In this document: positions 7,701 through 12,255 of the stretch, one piece after another
Layout: each line of letters opens with the position of its first letter
How positions within the stretch are numbered: the first letter of the stretch is position 1
Source: RUG12395 sp045541735
GTDB lineage: Bacteria > Bacillota > Clostridia > Oscillospirales > CAG-272
Length of the DNA: 12,255 bases
Assembly: GCA_045541735.1 (NCBI GenBank)
Contig: JAZQJQ010000071.1
Location: 1-12,255 of the forward strand
Reading direction: 5' to 3'
Made by a program: the position numbers and the translations under genes
Notes under the pieces: model-generated
Seen by the model: only the letters and a program-made list of their open reading frames with translations
What the model was told of the DNA's origin: nothing
Databases searched by the model: none

Positions 7701-7827
7701 CGGAAGGCTCCGTTATCGGATCTGAAACGGGTCCTGTTGCCGGGGGCTCTGTCACCGTGCCGCCGGGACCGCCGCTGCACGATGCAAGCATAAGCATAGA
7801 AAGCAATAAGCAAACAGCTCTTTTCAT
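4702..7827 (-). CDS. Exported lipoprotein with ADP-ribosylglycohydrolase-like, carbohydrate-binding-like and beta-helix domains
   Basis: The 1041-residue product starts at an ATG preceded by AAGGTGG (7840-7834). A lipoprotein signal (MKRAVCLLLSMLMLASC) has its lipobox cysteine at 17, so it should be anchored outside the membrane. Residues about 24-72 are a Thr/Pro/Asp linker with three 13-residue repeats. Residues about 80-430 resemble the ADP-ribosylglycohydrolase fold: WIADAYSIDVLGQYIL, EPWIGNDG.G, VVAMSSMAYF, ALLYGEGDYLETAKMLSLCGYDT. The usual metal-binding DTDCN is DTRGT (384-388), so hydrolase activity is doubtful. Residues about 490-602 look like a CBM4/9-type sheet and about 608-712 like a second galactose-binding-type domain. 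Residues about 735-1041 form a repetitive beta-helix-like region sharing VYGGVDYR and the INGG/TVNGG pattern with the divergent GH43 protein. Likely role: surface glycan binding or processing. The beta-helix and binding domains are assigned by pattern only. Confidence 0.72.
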   Translation of the reverse strand: MKRAVCLLLSMLMLASCSGGPGGTVTEPPATGPVSDPITEPSATGPVSDPITEPPATGPVTDDPDVTDDPNDADFYIISAEDYRNKTTAGFLSHMIGFLSDYKYVWNSDMTPKICMPDTWWRGICTGNDTPDNPYHSKIVKLFYNEETKLWDNWIADAYSIDVLGQYILRDMYDAYGTTVTKVITEGWVKYSPWDMGGGNRTAGAYNLAVKKGYISPYLGNAEYGNRYPWCQEPWIGNDGMGMAAAGMPNLALDLTSAFGRVTGDSDNVEWLDFVVAMSSMAYFEDDIPTLIKTAASLFAEDSWERYVVQHCFDLYAKYPSSWRQAMIHAEKDCARPFYYLNNGRSTNEQGRVEVNMAFMILALLYGEGDYLETAKMLSLCGYDTRGTIMLPILAIIGGMDGMPKEALDLTWQDGKGEIVNKAIPDTVTGVWMFAENLPERYKISDVIDLYCANYEKTLLLNGGKIEDGKYYIPKTVLNTYDYVSIPNRDLNSLEGFAVDGGVTLTDNAYHGEKAASITNGSIKTTVTGLEKGARYMLSAYIIADKGTAELFAGDAAATVYMQSEYVLRNLYFTAEDTSAEIGVRGTGGTVIADELELIRIDEKPAEGIGEASVTVVDKTMIKVAAEGKSGGEVLLKLNFANTSGAIQDAKVFINGDSFGVVPFYKTGARDSADGADTVYVPVVLEKNKNSIIFEVNSDELRILGAEFVTVNKRTAEASPVEITPYAAPEKLPQGTEVIYVKDGANGDGKSADNAVSSLADACAKLPAGGTVVICGKLTVNTEIIPAFDNVITFTSVYGGVDYRQKGAKLSFVGSDALAISLGGDSIFKDIDFEIAAKGARTVTCNGNKVIMDTGINSTRTVSSYQWLGITVGSFDNSLCQCDDTRAGELVINSGSWQLIRGGNRGTRVTSVGDIKITVNGGEICGGIVGASAGYVDGSVYLEINGGIIGVTSSRTTVTPGANSEKTEISDNVYLTVTGGKFVNCEVSVSRAHGLGGVRGEAFVKITGGEFTSNSKVIKGKFTGKATAEVSDSLKKFVSGF
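7636..7752 (-). repeat. Three tandem 39-bp repeats encoding the Thr/Pro linker
   Basis: Three 39-bp copies encode TEPPATGPVSDPI, TEPSATGPVSDPI and TEPPATGPVTDDP. They form the flexible spacer between the lipid anchor and the folded domains. Because the unit is a multiple of 3, copy-number change would alter spacer length without breaking the frame. Confidence 0.88.
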
Positions 7828-7864
7828 AAAAATCCACCTTTTCGGTTGTTCTCTTTCTGTTTAC

Positions 7865-7893
7865 ATTTTATAACGGCAACTGCGCTTACGCAA
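7865..7893 (-). promoter_or_regulatory. Candidate promoter of the lipoprotein gene
   Basis: On the minus strand TTGCGT (7893-7888) lies 17 bases before TAAAAT (7870-7865); transcription would begin near 7858. Unlike the other promoters here it has TTA rather than TGn before the -10. The -35 overlaps the short inverted repeat TGCG-CTTA-CGCA (7881-7892), a possible control site. Confidence 0.4.
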
Positions 7894-7963
7894 GGTAAAT
7901 TTCAATTTTGTTCGTTGTATTTTTCGAATCTCCGCGCATATCTGCCCAAGCCGATGAAAAATA

Positions 7964-7992
7964 TTGATTTTTCCGGCAGATGATGATATAAT
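7964..7992 (+). promoter_or_regulatory. SigA-like promoter of the GH43 gene
   Basis: TTGATT (7964-7969), a 17-base spacer ending in TGA, then a consensus TATAAT (7987-7992), with an overlapping second TATAAT at 7992-7997. Transcription would begin near 7999, about 24 bases before the ATG. The leader carries the strong ribosome binding site CGGAGG (8011-8016). Confidence 0.7.
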
Positions 7993-8022
7993 ATAATGAA
8001 TAATTATTTTCGGAGGCTCAAG

Positions 8023-10986
8023 ATGCAAAGAAAATACCGAATTTCGGCACTTATACTTGCTTTATTGCTTGCCCTGCCCTTCTTTCCCGCGCCTGTTGCC
8101 GAGGCGGCGGGTGCAGTCGCTTACGTAAGCGGCAGCGGCAGCGACTTAAACTCCGGCAGCTCCGCAAGCAGCGCACTGGCTAGCCTCAGTGCCGCTTTTA
8201 CCAAGCTCGGCTCTACAGGAGGTACAGTTGTTATCTGCGGAAGCGTTGAGATAACGGCAAGCGTTACCACCTGCACGGGCGCTGTAACTGTGACCTCCGT
8301 ATACGGCGGTGTTGATTACCGCAAAAGCGGAGCAAGCCTTACTTGTTACAAGGGCATCACCATGGCAGGCGCCCTGACACTTGAAAAGCTGAACATCATT
8401 TCCGGCACAACGAGCACGACAAAGCTTTATCCTTACAATTCGATCCATATGAAGGGTTTTGCGCTTCACATCGGCAAGGAAGTAAACTGCACTCTCGGCG
8501 GTGACTGCAAGACGTATCTTTCCATCGTCAGCGGAAGCGGCAATCAGCAGCTGACAGTGGAGAGCGGACACTGGCAGAGAGTACGCGGTAACGATGCTAC
8601 GGGCAAATCAAGCGCCCCCGTGAGCGCGACAGTCAATATCAGCGGCGGTACCTTCCACGAAAAGTTCATTCTTACCGGCGAAAAATCAAGAAGATACGTT
8701 AACGTGACCGCCAATATCGACGGCGGCGAGTTTTTGGGCGGTGTCTATCTTGTAGCTTTTGAAAAGGACGGTGTTTTCGGCACTACCCCCGAATTTACGG
8801 GAGACGTTAAGATAACGGTAAACGGCGGTAAGGTATACGGCCCCCTTTCCGTATCCTACAGAAGGCTCGGCATCTTCCACGGAAATTACACGCTGAACCT
8901 TAACGGAGGCGAGCTTAACAGGATCACCGAAATATGCGGCCCCGATGCCGTTGGGGGAGATATGCTGGGTACGCTTAACTTCGGTCCCGGAGTTAACGCC
9001 TCCGCAACCGTTAAGGGAAGCGAGACCTTTGATTTCTGCCTCCGCGACGGCGCAGACCCCTTCGTTTTCTATCACAACGGAATGTACTATCTTACCAGCA
9101 CGGGAGGGGAATCCATCGGTCTTGCGTGCGCGGCAAACCTCTCCGACCTCGGAAGCGCGCACAAGACCACCATATTCCATGCGCCCGACGGTTATAAAAA
9201 CGCTTGGTCCCCCGAGATACATCACTTTACGGACGAAGAGGTTGGCTTTGGAAACGGCGGCTGGTATATGTTCCTCGGACTTGCCAACGACAACGACGCT
9301 AACCACAGCGGACAGCGCGAATACGTACTCAAGTGCCTTGACGGCGACTATCTGCTCGGCAGATGGGGCGACCCGGTTACCGGTGAGGTTAATCAGCCGC
9401 GCTGTATCTCATTTACGGGCACTGTCGATTATAACTCTACCTTCTGCGCGGGAATGAGCATACTCCGCCTTAATGATAAGGTATATATGACGTTTGTCAG
9501 CGAGGTAGGCAGAGATACTCTTGATTTCTATCAGACCATATGCATAGTTGAATTCAACAATCCTTGGACGATATCAAATGAAGTTTCCGTGATCTGCCAA
9601 TCCACCTACAGCTGGGAAGCACACGGAAGCGGCCTTGGCGGCGACGGTGTATACCGCCCCAAGGTAGTTGAAGGCTGCTCCCCCGTTTACGGCGCTGACG
9701 GCTCCGTTTATCTGATGTATACGGGAAGCGGATACTGGACCACCTGGTATGCTCTCGGATATATGAAATTTGTGGGAAGCGACCCCCTTAAAGCATCAAG
9801 CTGGCAAAAAAATCCCACTCCCATTCTGCAGAGAAAGACCACACTCACCGCAAATACCGTAAACGGATGCGGACACGGCTCTTACTTCACGGATGGAAAC
9901 GGTAAGATGTGGGTATGCTACCACGGATATATCGGTACAAACACCGCAAGCGGCAGATTCGCGTTCCTTGAGCCTATCTACGTTTCTAACAGCGGCGTTT
10001 CCATCGGCGGTGCAGGAATAAATCCTCCCGATAAGGGCGCAACACAGACCGAACCGCTCAACTCCCTTCCCATCGCAGAACGCGCAAGCGGATTTGCAAA
10101 GGTAACCGAAGCTCCCCGTTTCAGAAGCGCTTCGCTTACGCTTGAAAACAACATTGCCGTCAACTTTAAGGTAAGGAACGCGTTTTCCGAGCTTTATACC
10201 GATCTGCGCGTTGTGTTTGAGATGGCAGGCTATACCACAGAGCTTACGGAGGGCACTGTAGAGGGAGATCTGCTTTTATTCCCCTTTAAAAACGTATCCC
10301 CGGCTTATATGGCAGATTCCATTACCGCAACGCTTTACGCCACCTACGGCGGCGAGGAATACGAGCTCGACCGCAGAGAATACGGAATTGCAACCTATTG
10401 CTACAATCAGCTGGCAAAGACAACGGACGCCGATACGGTCTTCCGCGCTCTGCTGGTCGACCTGTTAAACTACGGTGCGGCAGCACAGGTATACACTAAC
10501 CGTAACGTCACACACCTTGCGACCTATGCGCTGACAGATGAGCAGAAGGCTTGGGCAACGCAAACCGACCCAGAGCTCAACAACATCACCTCGCTCTCAT
10601 CCGAGCCTGTTACCGTTAAGGCAACTCCCAAAGCGGCAAGCCTTTTGCTGCAGGATAGCGTAAAGGTGCAGTTTAAGTTCACAGCCGACAGCACAGACGG
10701 CCTTTCGGCTAAAATAAAGCTCGGTAATACCACACACACCGTAACAAGCGATGCGTTTATCGTTGAAAACGGAATGTACGTTGTAAACTTTACCGCCCTT
10801 AACGCGGTTCAGTTTTCCGACCGCATCGAATTTACGATATACGAGGGAAGCACCCCCGTAAGCAAGACCGTTACCTACAGCGTTGAATCCTATGCGGCAA
10901 ATAAGAAGGACGAAGACGGAATCGGCGCACTGGTTAAAGCGCTTATGAAATACGGTAATTCAGCAAAGGCGTACGCCGCAAGATAA
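8023..10986 (+). CDS. Secreted GH43-family glycosidase with N-terminal beta-helix-like region and tandem C-terminal modules
   Basis: The 987-residue product starts at the ATG at 8023, six bases after CGGAGG; an in-frame ATG at 7996 lacks a site and overlaps the promoter. A signal peptide ends near VAEAAG (about residue 30). Residues about 32-335 are a repetitive beta-helix-like region with TVVICG, VYGGVDYR, NISGGTF, NIDGGEF, TVNGGKV and NLNGGEL. Residues about 338-656 are a GH43-type five-bladed propeller, a family acting on arabinan, xylan and related glycans. It shows GADPFVFYHNGMYYL (base D345), AWSPEIHHF, a candidate modulator Asp near 469 (VDYNSTFCAGM), VVEGCSPVYG (acid E550) and GHGSYF (H618). 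Residues about 701-827 and 871-986 are two related modules, each with a beta-rich part and then a short helix ending in YG(A/N)(A/S)A..Y. It is divergent from the lipoprotein sharing the beta-helix module. The exact glycan specificity is unknown. Confidence 0.85.
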   Translation: MQRKYRISALILALLLALPFFPAPVAEAAGAVAYVSGSGSDLNSGSSASSALASLSAAFTKLGSTGGTVVICGSVEITASVTTCTGAVTVTSVYGGVDYRKSGASLTCYKGITMAGALTLEKLNIISGTTSTTKLYPYNSIHMKGFALHIGKEVNCTLGGDCKTYLSIVSGSGNQQLTVESGHWQRVRGNDATGKSSAPVSATVNISGGTFHEKFILTGEKSRRYVNVTANIDGGEFLGGVYLVAFEKDGVFGTTPEFTGDVKITVNGGKVYGPLSVSYRRLGIFHGNYTLNLNGGELNRITEICGPDAVGGDMLGTLNFGPGVNASATVKGSETFDFCLRDGADPFVFYHNGMYYLTSTGGESIGLACAANLSDLGSAHKTTIFHAPDGYKNAWSPEIHHFTDEEVGFGNGGWYMFLGLANDNDANHSGQREYVLKCLDGDYLLGRWGDPVTGEVNQPRCISFTGTVDYNSTFCAGMSILRLNDKVYMTFVSEVGRDTLDFYQTICIVEFNNPWTISNEVSVICQSTYSWEAHGSGLGGDGVYRPKVVEGCSPVYGADGSVYLMYTGSGYWTTWYALGYMKFVGSDPLKASSWQKNPTPILQRKTTLTANTVNGCGHGSYFTDGNGKMWVCYHGYIGTNTASGRFAFLEPIYVSNSGVSIGGAGINPPDKGATQTEPLNSLPIAERASGFAKVTEAPRFRSASLTLENNIAVNFKVRNAFSELYTDLRVVFEMAGYTTELTEGTVEGDLLLFPFKNVSPAYMADSITATLYATYGGEEYELDRREYGIATYCYNQLAKTTDADTVFRALLVDLLNYGAAAQVYTNRNVTHLATYALTDEQKAWATQTDPELNNITSLSSEPVTVKATPKAASLLLQDSVKVQFKFTADSTDGLSAKIKLGNTTHTVTSDAFIVENGMYVVNFTALNAVQFSDRIEFTIYEGSTPVSKTVTYSVESYAANKKDEDGIGALVKALMKYGNSAKAYAAR

Positions 10987-10999
10987 ACAATATTTAAAC

Positions 11000-11044
11000 G
11001 ACCCGCGAAGCACACCGAAAGGTTTGTTTTGCGGGTCTTTTTTT
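11000..11044 (+). terminator. Intrinsic terminator of the GH43 gene
   Basis: A 17-bp stem (11000-11016 with 11021-11037) has one mismatch and a few G-U pairs. It is closed by a GAAA tetraloop and followed by T7 (11038-11044). The outer seven pairs GACCCGC/GCGGGTC are perfect. It isolates spo0A from the upstream gene. Confidence 0.92.
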
Positions 11045-11065
11045 CTGTTTTTCTGCTATTATTTC

Positions 11066-11112
11066 CGCATTTGTCGCATTTTTGCAGTTTTTAGGGTAAA
11101 AAATCGCATTTT
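11066..11112 (+). repeat. CGCATTT direct repeats upstream of spo0A
   Basis: CGCATTT occurs at 11066-11072, 11075-11081 and 11105-11111. The last two are part of a 9-base direct repeat, TCGCATTTT, spaced by 30 bp and so on the same helical face. The segment TGTCGCA (11072-11078) differs by one base from the Spo0A box TGTCGAA. The site lies about 100-140 bp before the spo0A -10 and could be a control region. Confidence 0.35.
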
Positions 11113-11179
11113 ATTAAAATTATATATCATTACCAATTTTTTACATTTATCTTTGTGCAAGATTGTTTTCGCGCGCTTA

Positions 11180-11208
11180 TTGCTATTTTTTGGTAATTAT
11201 GTTAAAAT
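11180..11208 (+). promoter_or_regulatory. SigA-like promoter of spo0A
   Basis: TTGCTA (11180-11185), a 17-base spacer ending in TGT, then TAAAAT (11203-11208). Transcription would begin near 11215, giving a leader of about 30 bases. I did not find a convincing SigH-type promoter, which spo0A of Bacillus also uses. Confidence 0.55.
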
Positions 11209-11244
11209 ATGGTAAACGAACAAAAAGATAAACGGAGAATAACT

Positions 11245-12021
11245 ATGGAATATAACATTAAAGTACTTATTGCCGATGAAAATGCCGAGGAAAGAAAGAA
11301 ATTAAGGGGCGCACTTGCCGCCGCGAATATTTTTTCCGTTGACGAGGTATCAAACGGCGAGGAGGCTCTCACCCGGCTTATGACGGGGACTTACACCGCA
11401 GCGGTCATCGATCTGTGGCTTTCGGGCATCGACGGCATCGGAATAATCCGAAAGCTCCGCACCCCCGAGGTGCACGCAAAAAACACGTATCTCATAGTTA
11501 CATCCGGCACCAAGGGAAACGGAGTGCTTTTTGAAGCCGCAAGCGCGGGCGCGGATATGTGTCTGCCAAAACCCTATTCACCCGAGAGCCTTGCAAGCCA
11601 CATTCTTTCCGTTGTTGCGGGGCGCACGCACTTCCTCGGTGCCGAAAAGCAAACGCCGCCCTCGGAAAGCGATCTTGAAGCGCAGGTAACGCGAATAATA
11701 CACCGCATCGGTGTCCCGGCGCATATAAAGGGGTATCAATATCTGCGAACGGCTATCCTTATGACGGTGCAGGACAGCACCATTATCGACAGCGTGACAA
11801 AGGTGCTCTACCCTCAAGTCGCAAAAAAATACCAGACCACCACAAGCCGCGTGGAGCGCGCAATACGCCACGCGATTGAAGTAGCCTGGGACAGAGGCGA
11901 CGTTGACACCCTCGACTCTTTTTTCGGGTATACGGTGCAAACGGGCAGAGGCAAGCCGACAAACAGCGAATTTATCGCCCTCATCGCCGATAATCTGAGA
12001 CTCAAAAATAAGATGTATTGA
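11245..12021 (+). CDS. spo0A: Sporulation master response regulator Spo0A
   Basis: This 258-residue protein is the phosphorelay-controlled regulator of entry into sporulation. The start is the ATG at 11245, 7 bases after GGAG (11234-11237); an in-frame ATG at 11209 overlaps the promoter. The receiver domain (about 1-125) keeps the acidic pocket D11/E12, phosphoacceptor D56 (AVIDLWLSGIDG), the switch Thr (LIVTSG) and the Lys of LPKPY. The C-terminal DNA-binding domain (about 145-258) carries the near-invariant Spo0A blocks IGVPAHIKGYQYLR, VLYPQVAKK, SRVERAIRHAIEVAW and FGYTVQTGRGKPTNSEFIA. All functional residues appear intact. In many Firmicutes spo0A follows spoIVB; here it is monocistronic, after a GH43 gene with its own terminator, and convergent with an unidentified gene. 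Confidence 0.97.
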   Translation: MEYNIKVLIADENAEERKKLRGALAAANIFSVDEVSNGEEALTRLMTGTYTAAVIDLWLSGIDGIGIIRKLRTPEVHAKNTYLIVTSGTKGNGVLFEAASAGADMCLPKPYSPESLASHILSVVAGRTHFLGAEKQTPPSESDLEAQVTRIIHRIGVPAHIKGYQYLRTAILMTVQDSTIIDSVTKVLYPQVAKKYQTTTSRVERAIRHAIEVAWDRGDVDTLDSFFGYTVQTGRGKPTNSEFIALIADNLRLKNKMY

Positions 12022-12056
12022 TAACTGTAGCCGAGCACCTTCACCTCCGATCAAAA

Positions 12057-12124
12057 CAGAAAACCGCCGAAACGCACGTCATCCTTGAGCGAAGCGAAGG
12101 ATCTTGCGTTTCGGCGGTTTTCTG
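12057..12124. terminator. 20-bp inverted repeat with nested palindrome; two-way terminator or repeat element
   Basis: A perfect 20-bp inverted repeat (12057-12076 with 12105-12124) has outer ends CAGAAAACC/GGTTTTCTG, so it gives a T-rich end in both directions. The 28-base loop holds a second hairpin, ATCCTT (12081-12086) pairing with AAGGAT (12097-12102) around GAGCGAAGCG. It lies between spo0A and a convergent gene and probably terminates both. The loop text resembles dispersed repeat palindromes of the GAGCGAAGCGAAGGAT type known from many bacterial genomes. Confidence 0.8.
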
Positions 12125-12151
12125 CCTTAGTTATTCATTTTCATTCTTCAT

Positions 12152-12255
12152 TCAATCTCTTATCTCCACCGCGCCGTCCTCGGCTGTTGCCGTGAACGTC
12201 ATTCCGTCGGTCGCGGAGGTGCTGAAGGTGTTTGCGCCGAGGGGCGTGCCGTTAA
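12152..12255 (-). CDS. 3' end of an unidentified convergent gene, partial
   Basis: The last 33 codons and TGA stop of a minus-strand gene enter from the right edge. The residues include GANTFSTSATDGMTFTA and end in EDGAVEIRD. The Thr/Ser/Gly/Asp-rich, alternating pattern suggests a beta-sheet, possibly extracellular, tail, but no family can be named. The frame is open to the edge, codon use is GC-rich at third positions, and the stop is followed by the shared hairpin at 12057-12124, all consistent with a real gene. Confidence 0.6.
   Translation of the reverse strand, partial: NGTPLGANTFSTSATDGMTFTATAEDGAVEIRD

Noticed and set aside
7636..7752. Tandem repeats considered as a CRISPR array
   Set aside because: The units are contiguous without unique spacers and encode a Pro/Thr linker in frame.
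8686..9306. Minus-strand open frame of 206 codons opposite the GH43 gene
   Set aside because: It is antisense to conserved beta-helix and propeller motifs, with no recognisable product.
11038..11179. Search for a SigH-type promoter or riboswitch upstream of spo0A
   Set aside because: I saw no convincing SigH boxes and no structured leader; the region is simply AT-rich apart from the short repeats.

Overview
The window looks like a chromosomal segment from a spore-forming, probably gut-associated member of the Clostridia. The grounds are a complete Spo0A, a Gram-positive type lipoprotein and signal peptide, GGAGG-type ribosome binding sites, and SigA-like promoters with a TG-extended -10. I cannot assign a genus. 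Base composition is moderate, with AT-rich intergenic gaps. I see no rRNA, tRNA, CRISPR array or insertion sequence.

Region 1 (1-3922) is a small carbon-utilisation locus built around an AraC-type regulator. On the minus strand is a single polypeptide joining a compact FGGY sugar kinase to a HpcH/HpaI-type aldolase. It overlaps by one base a further gene that runs off the left edge. On the plus strand are the AraC regulator, which appears to be leaderless, and a Ldh_2-family NAD(P)H oxidoreductase with its own promoter and strongly biased codons. A kinase, an aldolase and a 2-oxoacid/keto-sugar reductase suggest conversion of an unidentified sugar or sugar acid. A long two-way terminator closes the region.

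Region 2 (3923-4700) is a small divergent cassette: a 57-residue ribbon-helix-helix regulator and a DUF2493/SLOG nucleotide-binding-like protein. Repeats between them look like an autoregulatory operator. A perfect 14-bp terminator hairpin separates it from the next gene.

Region 3 (4702-11044) holds two large, divergently transcribed exported proteins that share a beta-helix-like module. The minus-strand one is a lipoprotein with an ADP-ribosylglycohydrolase-like domain, two carbohydrate-binding-like domains and the module at its C-terminus. The plus-strand one carries the module at its N-terminus, then a GH43 five-bladed propeller and two related C-terminal modules. Together they look like surface glycan-binding and glycan-degrading machinery.

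Region 4 (11045-12255) contains spo0A, encoding the sporulation master regulator, with its own promoter. It is followed by a 20-bp perfect inverted repeat with a second palindrome in its loop, and then the 3' end of a convergent gene that runs off the right edge.
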